Counted from the stretch's first letter, positions 27,192 to 36,200 are shown. The stretch: 64,000 bases of DNA from Acidobacteria bacterium Mor1 (GCA_001664505.1 CP011806.1:1905443-1969442); one strand, 5' to 3'. The notes: generated from the sequence alone by a model not told the origin. Numbers and translations are program-made.

Positions 27192-27800
27192 GTGAACACC
27201 ACCGCACGCGGACTCAACATAGGGGCCACGGTAGTGAAACTTGGCGCGATAGACTGGGAGTCATTCCCTGGACCTTCAAGCTATGACGCTGCGAGAGTTC
27301 CTCGCGCCCTCACCGCGGTGGCGCAGGCGGCGTCTAGACAGGAGGCTGAAGAAGCATACGACTGCCTATTGTTCGCTGTGGGCAACAACCATCGCGGCAC
27401 AGTTTATCCGTCGGCGCTCGGCGCCCTTCCGATTCTGCTCCGTGTGGCATTGGACGGTGGCGTCTGGGCCAAGTGGGCAGCTCTTGAGATCTTGCAAGAG
27501 TTCAGCCACTTCGATTCTGAGGCAGGCTTCGAAAACTTCCCAACGAAAGATGGGGAGATAGTGGAACTGGCCAGCGCCATCGACAACGGCCTGACCCAGG
27601 CTCTCGACCTACTAGTCCCATGCATTCTCGACGGCCGCCAAGAAGAAATAGTACGGGTGAGTGCCCTGAAGCTTGCCGGAGCCATCTCCGTGGAGCATCC
27701 GATCCTAGCCGCAGGACTGCAAGACATGCCGGAACGCAGCGAGCACGGGGCATTCGATGCCGAACGACGAAATTACTTAATCACAAGAGGTCTTCGTTAG
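27192..27800 (+). CDS. HEAT-like putative immunity protein for the RHS toxin
   Basis: A 202-residue all-helical protein starting with GTG at 27192, only 4 bp after the RHS stop. Repeated segments (AYDCLLFAVGNNHRGTVYPS, ALPILLRVALDGG, WAKWAALEILQEF, RVSALKLAGAIS) have the pattern of HEAT/ARM repeats, the common scaffold of immunity proteins next to polymorphic toxins. Its position makes it the cognate immunity protein, an inference from context. Confidence 0.7.
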   Translation: MNTTARGLNIGATVVKLGAIDWESFPGPSSYDAARVPRALTAVAQAASRQEAEEAYDCLLFAVGNNHRGTVYPSALGALPILLRVALDGGVWAKWAALEILQEFSHFDSEAGFENFPTKDGEIVELASAIDNGLTQALDLLVPCILDGRQEEIVRVSALKLAGAISVEHPILAAGLQDMPERSEHGAFDAERRNYLITRGLR

Positions 27801-28172
27801 CTTTCGGCCACCGCACGGGGTCGCCAGACCACGAAGCGCCGGCTGACAGTTGCCCTTTAGGATCCGCAGCTGTGGAAAGGATGCGAGGTCGAGCGCTGAC
27901 TTGAAGCGCAAACGAAAGCCGAGCAACTCGATTTGCTTCTGCGCCTCCAAGGCCTTGCAATCGACGGTTCCGGACGCATACACCTCGACGGCGCGAAGCC
28001 TCAGGCCAGCGAGGAAAACCAGGCTGGACCCCTTCTCATCCGGCACCCTAGCCCAACCGAACTGCTGAAACGTTGTGATCGGCTGCGCACCTCGCTTGCT
28101 CAGGAAGCCACGCCCCCGGGGCGCGAGGATCGGCCCGAAACACACTGATTCAAGCAACTCGATCTTGGACAT
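27777..28172 (-). CDS. Hypothetical protein
   Basis: A 131-residue reading frame converging on the immunity gene, overlapping its end by 24 bp. The start MSKIELLESVCFGPILAP at 28172 has no good ribosome-binding site. A middle segment (SLVFLAGLRLRAVEVYASG, IELLGFRLRF) could be a small soluble fold, but I do not recognise it. GC here is below the window norm, as in the rest of the island. It may be a real gene or a remnant of an immunity gene. Confidence 0.4.
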   Translation of the reverse strand: MSKIELLESVCFGPILAPRGRGFLSKRGAQPITTFQQFGWARVPDEKGSSLVFLAGLRLRAVEVYASGTVDCKALEAQKQIELLGFRLRFKSALDLASFPQLRILKGNCQPALRGLATPCGGRKLTKTSCD

Positions 28173-28246
28173 CTGAGGCGCCCTTCGAACGTGGTGCACT
28201 CGGTGATTGTCGGACACAGGCTGCGCCAGTCGAGGACGCGGCTTGG

Positions 28247-29251
28247 CTACTCGAACGTCAACTCGCCAGCCAACGGCCGCCCCAACGCCACCCGCACCCG
28301 CTCCGGCTCCCCAAGCGTCCCAAGCAAGTACATCAGCTTCACCGTAGCCGCCTCGGTCGTCATATCCCCGGTGCCCACTGCCCCGGCCTTCGCCGCCAGC
28401 CTTCCCCCGGGATAACGCGACAAATCCACCTCACCATGGGTGCACTGCGATGCGATCGCCACCACCATGCCCTCATCGCACAGCGCCGAGATCGCATCCC
28501 CCACGATCTCCTCCCGGGTCGGGATGTTGCCCATCCCGTAGGACTCGATCATCACCCCCTTGAGGCCGGAGCCCCGCAGCCGGTCGAGTACCGGTGCGCC
28601 GTTCTTGGGGATCAGGTTCAGGCTGACGACCCGGTCGTCGAAACCTCCTTCGACCCGGAAGGCGCCATCCCCTTCCCGCGGCACCGGTACGGCGGCGCGG
28701 GGATGAAAGCTCGCGCCCATCTGGGCCAGCGGCGGGAAGTTGGGCGACGAGTAGGCACTGTAATCGAAGGAGCTCGACTTCTTGGCGCGGTTGCCCCGGT
28801 GGAGCATGCCGTTGAAGTAGATGCTGACTTCGTTGATGCCGCGGGTCGCCACGTCGCACGCGCCCACGAGGTTGGCGCGGCCGTCGCTGCGGGGGTCGAC
28901 CAGCGGGCGCTGGGAGCCGGTCAGCACGACCGGCTTGGGTAGATTGCGCAGCATGTACGACAAGGCGCAAGCGGTGTAGACCATGGCGTCGGTACCGTGG
29001 GTGATCACCACACCGTCGACGTCGTCGATCCGTTCGCCGATGCGCTTGGCGATCGCTTCCCAGTGGGAAGGGGTCATGTCGGTGGAGTCGACGTTGAACA
29101 GCGCCTCGGTTTCGATCTCGGCGATGTGGGCCAGCTCCGGCACCTGGGCCAGCACGGCCGGCGAGATGTCCTGGAGCGCCAGCGCCCGGTCGGGGTGCCG
29201 GGGCTGCATGCCGAGGGTTCCCCCGGTGTGAAGCATCAACAAACGAGCCAT
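28247..29251 (-). CDS. ansA: L-asparaginase, type I
   Basis: A 334-residue enzyme that hydrolyses L-asparagine to aspartate and ammonia. The two catalytic motifs are present: HTGGTLGM at residues 8-15 with the nucleophilic Thr, and VVITHGTDAMVYTACALSYM around 80-100 with the second Thr-Asp pair. No signal peptide precedes the first motif, which together with the short N-terminus favours the cytoplasmic type I enzyme. It marks the return to housekeeping GC content after the toxin island. Confidence 0.9.
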   Translation of the reverse strand: MARLLMLHTGGTLGMQPRHPDRALALQDISPAVLAQVPELAHIAEIETEALFNVDSTDMTPSHWEAIAKRIGERIDDVDGVVITHGTDAMVYTACALSYMLRNLPKPVVLTGSQRPLVDPRSDGRANLVGACDVATRGINEVSIYFNGMLHRGNRAKKSSSFDYSAYSSPNFPPLAQMGASFHPRAAVPVPREGDGAFRVEGGFDDRVVSLNLIPKNGAPVLDRLRGSGLKGVMIESYGMGNIPTREEIVGDAISALCDEGMVVAIASQCTHGEVDLSRYPGGRLAAKAGAVGTGDMTTEAATVKLMYLLGTLGEPERVRVALGRPLAGELTFE

Positions 29252-29305
29252 GGGCGCATGGTAGCAGCGTCGGCGCCGGCTCGTGTTCGCTACCTGGTCC
29301 CTCGG

Positions 29306-29944
29306 CTAGCCCGGCGCAGGCGGCTCGCCAGGAGTGGCTTCCCGGCCCACGGCCCCTTCCACCGGCGCTCCGCAGTGGGGACAGACCGCCCAGCCTGGTT
29401 CGAGCTCGGCGCCACAGGATTGGCAGTCGGTGGACGTCGGCCGACCGCAGTAGGGGCAGTGCTTGAAGTCCTCGCGCAGCTGCTGGCCGCAGCCGACACA
29501 GGGCGCCCCGCCGGCATGGTGGCCGGCTGCCGACGCCACGCCCGTGCCCGCTGCGCCGCTCGTAGCGGCACCCCCGGGCGGCGCTGCGCCGGTCGTGCCA
29601 TCTACGTTGGCTCCGCCTCCCGGCGTCAGCCTCCCACCGGCGACACCGGAGACCACGATCAGATAAACGATCAGTCCGATGATTCCGGCAAAGAAAGTGA
29701 GCGCCCCCCAGAGGATCGCCTCCTGGCCGCGCTTCTGGGCGTCGACGAAGACCCAGATCGCCAGCGCCATGTTGATAACCCACCAGATGCCGAGCAGTTG
29801 TCCCAGCGGACCGAACAGGCCGAAGCCGCCGAAGGGTGAACGGTATCCGTCGTCGAACAGCGTACGCAGCACCGCCACGCCGACGATCACCATGGCCGCC
29901 AGGATCACGAGCCGCATCAACCTGCTCTTGGGAAGCCAGTTCAT
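29306..29944 (-). CDS. Membrane protein with C-terminal double zinc ribbon
   Basis: A 212-residue protein with an N-terminal hydrophobic segment (LVILAAMVIVGVAVLRTL), two more membrane helices (LLGIWWVINMALAIWVFV, ILWGALTFFAGIIGLIVYLI), a low-complexity Gly/Ala linker, and a double zinc ribbon: CVGCGQ...CPYC and CQSCGAE...CPHCG. It starts with an ATGA overlap on the anti-sigma stop, so it is the third gene of the sigma/anti-sigma operon. Confidence 0.8.
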   Translation of the reverse strand: MNWLPKSRLMRLVILAAMVIVGVAVLRTLFDDGYRSPFGGFGLFGPLGQLLGIWWVINMALAIWVFVDAQKRGQEAILWGALTFFAGIIGLIVYLIVVSGVAGGRLTPGGGANVDGTTGAAPPGGAATSGAAGTGVASAAGHHAGGAPCVGCGQQLREDFKHCPYCGRPTSTDCQSCGAELEPGWAVCPHCGAPVEGAVGREATPGEPPAPG

Positions 29945-30357
29945 GCCGCCTCCTGCTCAACGCGGCGAGCCCGCATGATCAAGGGCAGCACGGCGACGCT
30001 GCTCAGCGTGAGGTAGGCCAGCAGCCCGGCGAAGGCGAAGCCGGGCGCCGCCTCGAAGCCCCCCTCGGCAAAGGCGATGGCCAGCGCACCGTAGAGCGCC
30101 AGCAGTCCGGCCGCGCCGACCCCCATGGCCAACCAGGCCCGCACCGGCCGCCGAATCAGCGAGCGCCGGATTCGCGCGTCGAGCCAGGCCGGCACCTCGG
30201 CACGAGCGGAATCCCGCAGCGCCTGCAACAGCACCTCGGTCCGCGCCTGCTCCAGGCGGCACGCGGCGCACCCTGCGAGGTGGGCGGACATGGCGGCGTC
30301 CTCCTCCTCGCCCCGGTAGAGCCGGCTGCGAACGTCTTCACACTGCATCTCAACCAT
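29941..30357 (-). CDS. Zinc-finger anti-sigma factor
   Basis: A 138-residue membrane protein. The N-terminal zinc-binding anti-sigma motif HLAGCAAC (His26, Cys30, Cys33, with Cys6 upstream) matches ZAS-type anti-sigma factors, and two hydrophobic segments follow (AWLAMGVGAAGLLALYGALA, GFAFAGLLAYLTLSS). It overlaps the ECF sigma stop by 8 bp and should bind and hold that sigma factor inactive at the membrane. Confidence 0.85.
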   Translation of the reverse strand: MVEMQCEDVRSRLYRGEEEDAAMSAHLAGCAACRLEQARTEVLLQALRDSARAEVPAWLDARIRRSLIRRPVRAWLAMGVGAAGLLALYGALAIAFAEGGFEAAPGFAFAGLLAYLTLSSVAVLPLIMRARRVEQEAA

Positions 30358-30928
30358 TGAACCACTCCTGGAGCCGATCCCGAAGGGTCGCGACTCCACG
30401 ATGAACCGTCGTCTTGGCCGTGCCCTCGGCCATCTGCAACATCTCGGCAATCTCCCGATAGTGGAAGCCCTGCTGGTGCTTGAGCAGCACCGCCGCCCGC
30501 TGCTTGGGGGTCAGCGCCTCCATCGCCTGCTCCAGCTCCTCGCGGAACAGACTTCCTTCAGCTTTGCGGTCGGGGCCGGCGCCGCTGTCGACCAGGCGGT
30601 CGATCACGGTCTCGCCCCCCTCCTCGCCCAGCGGCGCGTCGAGGGAGGGACCGGAGCGCAGCTTCTCCCGCCGGATCCGATCCCGGGCGGCATTGGCGGC
30701 CACCTTGTAGAGCCAGGAGCGGAACCCCGCGCCCCCCGGCTCGTAGCGTTCGATCGACTCCATCACCTTGATCCAGACCTCCTGGAGGACCTCTTCCGCC
30801 TCGGGCCGGCGCAGCATCCGGCACAGGAAACCGAACAGCGGCCGTCTGTGCCGCTCGTACAGCTCGGCCAGCGCCCGGTCATCGCCGCGTCTGGCCTCGT
30901 CGACGAGCCGGCGGTCCGGATCGCTCAT
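30350..30928 (-). CDS. ECF RNA polymerase sigma factor
   Basis: A 192-residue sigma factor of the RpoE type. Region 2 is LAELYERHRRPLFGFLCRML with EEVLQEVWIKVMESIERY; region 4 is LTPKQRAAVLLKHQQGFHYREIAEML followed by AEGTAKTTVHRGVATLRDRL. It should recruit RNA polymerase to a specific regulon in response to an envelope or redox signal, under control of the overlapping anti-sigma gene. It starts at 30928. Confidence 0.9.
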   Translation of the reverse strand: MSDPDRRLVDEARRGDDRALAELYERHRRPLFGFLCRMLRRPEAEEVLQEVWIKVMESIERYEPGGAGFRSWLYKVAANAARDRIRREKLRSGPSLDAPLGEEGGETVIDRLVDSGAGPDRKAEGSLFREELEQAMEALTPKQRAAVLLKHQQGFHYREIAEMLQMAEGTAKTTVHRGVATLRDRLQEWFNG

Positions 30929-31128
30929 CGATGCGGTCTAGCCTCCGTCGCAGCCGCTCCATCGACCGCTGCCAGGGGTAACGCACAGGGCCTGGAAACC
31001 GTTTCGCGGCAGGTGGTTGGCTCGTGGTGGCCGGGCCGACACCCGTTCGCTCGCCGGGGGCCGGCGGTGGGGCGGGGGCCGGCGGCGGGCCCGGGTCGGC
31101 TCGGCGGCCGACTGCTAGACTCCCGGCC

Positions 31129-31797
31129 ATGAGCGACGAACTGCTGAACTGCGTGGAGATCGAGCCGGCCCGGCCGGCCGAGCGGACGGTCCTGTGGCTC
31201 CATGGCCTGGGGGCGGACGGTCATGATTTCGAGCCGATCGTGCCACATCTGGGGATGCCCGAGGACCTGGCGGTCCGTTTCGTCTTTCCCCACGCCCCGC
31301 GGATTCCGGTGACGATCAACATGGGCCTGATCATGCCCGCCTGGTACGACATCCGCGAGATGGATCTGCGCCGGGAACACGATATGGACGGAGTACGTCG
31401 CTCGGCGGACCAGGTTCGGGCGCTGATCGAACGGGAGCGCGACCGGGGGGTGCCGCCGGAACGGATCGTGCTGGCCGGGTTTTCCCAGGGGGGCGCGATC
31501 GCGCTGTATCTGGGGCTGCGGTTCCCCGAGCGGCTGGCCGGAATCATGGCGCTTTCGACCTATCTGGTCGGTGAGAACCTGGCCGAGGAGGCCGCCGAGG
31601 CCAACCGCTCGACGCCGGTGTTCCAGGCCCACGGGACCCACGACCCGATGGTCCAGGTTTCCCGCGGCGAGGCGGCCCGGGACGCCCTGGTCGCCGAGGG
31701 CTACTCGGTGGACTACCGGGCCTACCCGATGGAGCACCAGGTCCATCCCGACGAGATCCACGATATCGGGGAGTGGCTGCGCAAGGTGCTGGCCTAG
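31129..31797 (+). CDS. Carboxylesterase/phospholipase family alpha/beta hydrolase
   Basis: A 222-residue serine hydrolase with LWLHGLGADGHDFEPIVPHL (oxyanion region), GFSQGGAIALYL with nucleophile Ser119, acid Asp172 in HGTHDPMV, and base His203 or His206 in MEHQVHPDEI. It is close in size and motif order to bacterial carboxylesterase II / acyl-protein thioesterase relatives. No signal peptide, so it is cytoplasmic. The start at 31129 is the ATG after the GC-rich leader. Confidence 0.9.
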   Translation: MSDELLNCVEIEPARPAERTVLWLHGLGADGHDFEPIVPHLGMPEDLAVRFVFPHAPRIPVTINMGLIMPAWYDIREMDLRREHDMDGVRRSADQVRALIERERDRGVPPERIVLAGFSQGGAIALYLGLRFPERLAGIMALSTYLVGENLAEEAAEANRSTPVFQAHGTHDPMVQVSRGEAARDALVAEGYSVDYRAYPMEHQVHPDEIHDIGEWLRKVLA

Positions 31798-31854
31798 CGG
31801 CGGCAGGGAGACCTCCGGGGGTTCTGTCCCAGAGACCCGGGGCTTCGCGGCAAC

Positions 31855-31926
31855 TGTGTCATCTATTGCCCGAGAGGGCCTACTTTGTGGGCCTTTTCTG
31901 CGTGTTTTGTGGCATCTGGTGACACA
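31855..31926. repeat. Inverted pair of the TGTGTCAYCTnnTGCC-type repeat
   Basis: TGTGTCATCTATTGCC at 31855-31870 and its inverted partner GGCATCTGGTGACACA at 31911-31926 flank 40 bp that contain a weak GGGCC/GGCC hairpin with TTTT. Both match the elements near 8774-8841. The region lies after the carboxylesterase and before the GntR gene. Confidence 0.7.
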
Positions 31927-32035
31927 CTCGCGCTGAAAAACGGAGCCCCTGGAAACACACCCCCACCCCCCTCGGCCCGGCCCGACTGAAGAAAAAATCG
32001 CCGCGGTCTGAAACCGTTTCCCCGCTCAATGCATT

Positions 32036-32045
32036 CTGTATACAG
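32036..32045. promoter_or_regulatory. Probable GntR-family operator (CTGTATACAG)
   Basis: The 10-bp perfect palindrome CTGTATACAG lies 7 bp before the ATG of the FCD-type GntR gene. FCD-type regulators often bind TGTATACA-type palindromes in their own promoters. The TATACA part also resembles a -10 element. Confidence 0.6.
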
Positions 32046-32052
32046 TGTGCAG

Positions 32053-32709
32053 ATGAGAAAGATTGATCGACCGAGTTTGAGCCGTGAAGTCGCCGCCCGG
32101 GTCCGCCGGGAGATCGTCGAAGGCGGTTTTGAAGAGGGATCTCGCATCAACGAGGTCGCGCTGGCCGAGGAGCTCCAGGTCAGCCGCACCCCGTTGCGCG
32201 AAGCGCTCTCCGCCCTGACCGCCGAGGGGTTCCTCGAGAACATCCCGCGGCGCGGCTTCTTCGTGCTGCCGCTCAGCACCAAGGAGTTCCTCGACCTCTA
32301 TGCCATGCGGGCGATTCTCGATCCCGCGGCGCTGGAGTCGGCGGGACTCCCCTCGCCCGAGCAGATCGAAAAGCTCGAAGCCTTGAACGAAGAGATCAAG
32401 GCGGCGGTCGGTGACGCCGACCGGGTCATCGAGCTGGACGACCGCTGGCATCTGGAGCTGGTCGGCCACGGCCCCAACGACGTGTTGATCAATCTGATCT
32501 GCCAGTTCATTCGCAGAACCCGGCGTTACGAGCAGCGCTACCTGCGCGAGGCCGAGAACGTCGCGGTGGCCACCGGTGAGCACGAACGCATCATCGAACG
32601 CCTCCGCGCCGACGACCTCGAAGGCGCCTGCGCCGCTTTGCGCGCCAACATGCAGTCCGGCCTCAAACCCATCCTCGCCTGGCTGCAACAACGGGAGAAG
32701 GAATCTTGA
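32053..32709 (+). CDS. GntR family transcriptional regulator, FCD subfamily
   Basis: A 218-residue protein. The winged-helix domain reads LSREVAARVRREIVEGGFEE, SRINEVALAEELQVSRTPLREALSAL and GFLENIPRRGFFVLP. A C-terminal FCD ligand-binding domain follows (DLYAMRAILDPAALESAG, DRWHLELVG, EHERIIERLRADDLEGA). The ATG at 32053 keeps the palindromic operator upstream. It is coupled by a TTGA overlap to the serine hydrolase and probably senses the hydrolase substrate or product, an inference. Confidence 0.9.
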   Translation: MRKIDRPSLSREVAARVRREIVEGGFEEGSRINEVALAEELQVSRTPLREALSALTAEGFLENIPRRGFFVLPLSTKEFLDLYAMRAILDPAALESAGLPSPEQIEKLEALNEEIKAAVGDADRVIELDDRWHLELVGHGPNDVLINLICQFIRRTRRYEQRYLREAENVAVATGEHERIIERLRADDLEGACAALRANMQSGLKPILAWLQQREKES

Positions 32710-34607
32710 ACGGCTCACTGATTTGGAATCGAACTCACGCAAAGCGAAGCAGCTCCAGCCGTGCGCACGGCGCTCCACGCAGTGCCCTCCGGCTATCGAA
32801 CCGCCCCTTCCCGATCGCGGCGCTGATCGCCGTGCTGCTGGGCGTGGCGCTTTCCGGCTCGATCGCCTGCGCACAGCCATCGGCCGAAGACGATGCCGAC
32901 AATCGCGTCCTGACCAACGCCGATTTCGTCGGCGTCTGGCATGCCGCCCGTAACTTCGGTCCTGAACTTCGCGGGGTCCTGAACCTGACTCACAGCGGCG
33001 ATCACTGGAGCGCCCAGGCCGGGCCGCTGCAGGCATCGGCGATGCTCGAACCCGGCGGCAACGCGCCGGTGGAACTGCACTTCTCAAACGGCGCCAAATT
33101 GCGCGGCAAGCCGGTCGACGGCGGCAAGCGGTTCCAGGGCATCTGGATCCAACCGCGGGCGACCAGCATCACCTACGCCAGCGCCGCGCCGCTGACCCTC
33201 GAACGCCGGGGCGACGGATTCTGGTCGGGACCGATCCCGGCGCTGGAAGATGACATCAACTACTACATCGTCGTCACCCCGGGCGAGGACGGATCGCTCA
33301 AGGCCTTCCTGCGCAATCCGGAACGGAACATGGGCCGTTTCGCCCGGATCGAGACCTTCCGGCGGGAAGGCAACGAGATCACTTTGGTCAACCGCAACGG
33401 CAACAGCGGCATGAGCGGCACCTACAATCCCGAGGTCGGGGTGATCTCGATGTTCTCCTACTACACCGGGACGACCTTCGACTTTGTCCGCCTCGAGGAC
33501 ATCAACGACAGCGGCTTCGTCCCTCGCCGAGACCCGGCGCCCTACAACTACCGCACCCCACTAGCGCTGGATGACGGATGGAACGTCGCGCACGCTCAAC
33601 GTGCCGGCCTCGACGCCTCACGCCTGGAGGCGATGGTGCGGGAGATCGCCACGACCAAGACCGAGTCGGTCAGCACCCCCTACGTCCAGGCGCTGCAGGT
33701 CTCCTACAAGGGCAAGCTGGTGCTCGATGAGTACTTCCACGATTTCCACCCGGAACGTCCCCACGACACCCGCTCGGCGGGCAAGAGCCTGACGTCGATG
33801 CTGGTCGGCGCCGGCGGGATGCACGGTGTGGACATCGACCTCGCGACCTCGGCCTACGCCGCATTCGGCGACACGCCGGAGGATCCGCGGCGCAAGGCGA
33901 TGAACGTGGGGCACCTGCTGACCATGTCGCCGGGCTGGAACTGTGACGACGACGACGACGAGTCGCCTGGCAACGAAGGGACCATGCAATACCAGACCGA
34001 GCAGCCGGACTGGCGGCGCTACGCCCTGGACCTGCCGATGGCCACCGACCCGGGCAGCAAGGCGATCTACTGCACGGCCGGCATCAACCTGGCGATGGGG
34101 GTGCTGGAGCAGCAGAGCGGCCGGCCGATCCCCGAACTGTTCGACGAGTGGTTCAGCCGGCCGATGGAGATGCGCGGCTGGTTCATGAACCTCGACCCGC
34201 TGGAGAAGGGCTACGGCGGCGGCGGGATCATGCTGCGCCCCCGGGACAAGATCAAACTGGGCCAGGTCATGCTCGACGGCGGCCGCTGGAACGGCAAGCG
34301 GGTCCTGCCCGAAGCCTGGGTCAAGGACTCGGTGCGCGCCCACGCCTCGATTCACGAGGAGGGGGACTACGGACTGGCCTGGTGGCGCATCACCTTCGAT
34401 GTCGACGGCCGTGCGTACGACGCCTTTTACTCCAGCGGCAACGGCGGCCAGATGGCGATCGTGATTCCGGAGCTCGAGGTGGTGACCTCGTTCATGGCCG
34501 GCAACTACGGCGACTACGGCACCTGGCGCCAGTTCCGGGACGTGCTGGTACCGAAGTACGTGATCCCTGCGGTGACGGCGGGAGCGAAAACGGCACCCAA
34601 CCGCTAG
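32706..34607 (+). CDS. Secreted serine hydrolase, beta-lactamase family
   Basis: A 633-residue protein that starts with TTG overlapping the regulator stop (TTGA). After a signal sequence (IAALIAVLLGVALSGSIACA) an N-terminal beta-rich domain of about 220 residues precedes the catalytic domain. That domain has SAGKSLTS (S357-x-x-K360, the class C SxxK motif), a Tyr in AIYCTAGINLAMG, and GNGGQMAIV near the C-terminus in the KTG/HTG position. Exported esterase or peptidase of this family is likely; the substrate is unknown. Confidence 0.85.
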   Translation: MNGSLIWNRTHAKRSSSSRAHGAPRSALRLSNRPFPIAALIAVLLGVALSGSIACAQPSAEDDADNRVLTNADFVGVWHAARNFGPELRGVLNLTHSGDHWSAQAGPLQASAMLEPGGNAPVELHFSNGAKLRGKPVDGGKRFQGIWIQPRATSITYASAAPLTLERRGDGFWSGPIPALEDDINYYIVVTPGEDGSLKAFLRNPERNMGRFARIETFRREGNEITLVNRNGNSGMSGTYNPEVGVISMFSYYTGTTFDFVRLEDINDSGFVPRRDPAPYNYRTPLALDDGWNVAHAQRAGLDASRLEAMVREIATTKTESVSTPYVQALQVSYKGKLVLDEYFHDFHPERPHDTRSAGKSLTSMLVGAGGMHGVDIDLATSAYAAFGDTPEDPRRKAMNVGHLLTMSPGWNCDDDDDESPGNEGTMQYQTEQPDWRRYALDLPMATDPGSKAIYCTAGINLAMGVLEQQSGRPIPELFDEWFSRPMEMRGWFMNLDPLEKGYGGGGIMLRPRDKIKLGQVMLDGGRWNGKRVLPEAWVKDSVRAHASIHEEGDYGLAWWRITFDVDGRAYDAFYSSGNGGQMAIVIPELEVVTSFMAGNYGDYGTWRQFRDVLVPKYVIPAVTAGAKTAPNR

Positions 34608-34636
34608 CCCGGCGCATCCCGTCCTACAATGCCCCG

Positions 34637-35674
34637 ATGGACCGCATCGATTTTCGTTCCGACACCGTGACCTGGCCGACACCGGCGATGCGCCAGGCAA
34701 TGACCGACGCGCCGCTGGGAGACGACGTCTACGGCGAAGATCCGTCGATCAACGCCCTGGAGGCCGAGGCCGCGGAACGCCTGGGCAAGGAAGCGGGGCT
34801 GTTCGTCGCCAGCGGCACCATGGGTAACCTCGCCGCGATCCTGGCCCACACCGGTCGAGGCCACGAAGCCCTGGTGGCCGCCGACGGGCACGTGATGCAG
34901 TGGGAGGCGGGAGCGATCGCGACCCTGGGGGGCGTGGTGCCCCGGGCCCTCGGCACCGACGCCGACGGCAAGATGGATCTGGGCCAGCTGGAGCGCTCCG
35001 TCTGCGTCGACGACCCGCACCTGCCCCGCACCCGGCTGGTGCTGCTGGAGAACACCTTCGGCTCCCGGGACGGCGTGCCCATCGAACCGGACTACTTCGA
35101 CGGCGTGCGCTCCTTCGCCGACCGCCATCAGCTCTCGGTGCACCTGGACGGAGCGCGGCTGTTCAACGCCGCAGCAGCGCTGGGAGTGCCGGTCACCACC
35201 CTGACCCGCTCGGTGGATTCGGTCAGCTTCTGCCTGAGCAAGGGGCTCTGCGCGCCGGTCGGCTCGGTGCTCTGCGGCGACGGGGCGTTCATTCACGAGG
35301 CCCGGCGTCAGCGCAAAGCGCTGGGCGGCGGCATGCGCCAGGCGGGTCTACTCGCAGCCGCAGGCCGGGTGGCACTGGCGGAGATGACCGAGCGGCTGAC
35401 CGAAGATCATCGCCGTGCCCGGCTCCTGGCCGACGGCCTGGCCGGAATCGACGGCATCGTGATCAAGCCCGAGCGGGTCCGCACCAACATCGTGATGTTC
35501 GGGCTCGCCGCGGGGGCCCCGCTGGGCCGGGACGCGTTGATCGAACGGGTCGCCGAGGAGAGCGGCATCCTGTTCGGCCCCGAGGGGGACGGGTTCCGCG
35601 CGGTGACCCACTACTGGCTCACCGACGAGCACGTCGACCGGTTGGTTGCGGGTATCGCCGCCTGCTTGCGTTAG
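34637..35674 (+). CDS. Low-specificity threonine aldolase
   Basis: A 345-residue PLP enzyme that splits L-threonine or allo-threonine into glycine and acetaldehyde. Motifs: FRSDTVTWPTPAMRQAM, DVYGEDPSINALE, FVASGTMGN, VLLENTFGS, VHLDGARLFNAA and the Schiff-base lysine Lys202 in CLSKGLCAPVGS. Length and motif order fit the family. Convergent with the GNAT gene on the other strand; no terminator seen between them. Confidence 0.92.
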   Translation: MDRIDFRSDTVTWPTPAMRQAMTDAPLGDDVYGEDPSINALEAEAAERLGKEAGLFVASGTMGNLAAILAHTGRGHEALVAADGHVMQWEAGAIATLGGVVPRALGTDADGKMDLGQLERSVCVDDPHLPRTRLVLLENTFGSRDGVPIEPDYFDGVRSFADRHQLSVHLDGARLFNAAAALGVPVTTLTRSVDSVSFCLSKGLCAPVGSVLCGDGAFIHEARRQRKALGGGMRQAGLLAAAGRVALAEMTERLTEDHRRARLLADGLAGIDGIVIKPERVRTNIVMFGLAAGAPLGRDALIERVAEESGILFGPEGDGFRAVTHYWLTDEHVDRLVAGIAACLR

Positions 35675-35693
35675 GTGCCGAGCCAGCCCTGAA

Positions 35694-36200
35694 CTAGTGC
35701 AGCGGACGCAGGCGCTCCAGCACGTGGATCGCGCCGAAGGCGCCCGGCATCTCCTCGATCTTCTGGAACCCCAGCTTTTCCAGCGCCCGCAGCGACGCCG
35801 CGTTGGGCCCATCGGCCGCAGACTCGACCCGCTCCCAACCGAGCTCCCACGCCAGTTCGAGCAGCGCTTGCCCGATCTCGGTGGCGTAGCCCCGGCCGGA
35901 GAAAGATTCGGGCAGGGCGAACAACAGCTGCGGCTCAGGCCCGATCTCCGGAAAGACGAAGTAGCCGCCGAATCCGAACGGCTCCGCCCCGGCGTGCTCG
36001 GCAACCATCCAGAGACCGACCTGCCGCTCGTCGAACAGGCTGTCGCTGGCCTCGAGGGTCGCGGCGCACCAGTCGGCGTCGACCACCTCGCCGTCCAGCA
36101 GATAGCGGCGCACATGTTCGTCGGTGGCGATTTCCAGCAGCGGGCGCAGCCCGTCTTCGGTCAACCGGGTGTAGTGCAGTCGCGGGGATCGAGGGCTCAC
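35694..36200 (-). CDS. GNAT family N-acetyltransferase
   Basis: A 168-residue acetyltransferase of the RimJ/RimL type: LHYTRLTEDGLRPLLEI, LWMVAEHAGAEPFGFGGYFV, ALPESFSGRGYATEIGQALLEL with the acetyl-CoA loop GRGYAT, and RALEKLGFQKIEEMPG. The substrate is unknown. It starts with GTG at 36200, overlapping the stop of the upstream hydrolase (GTGA), so the two are co-translated. Confidence 0.85.
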   Translation of the reverse strand: MSPRSPRLHYTRLTEDGLRPLLEIATDEHVRRYLLDGEVVDADWCAATLEASDSLFDERQVGLWMVAEHAGAEPFGFGGYFVFPEIGPEPQLLFALPESFSGRGYATEIGQALLELAWELGWERVESAADGPNAASLRALEKLGFQKIEEMPGAFGAIHVLERLRPLH

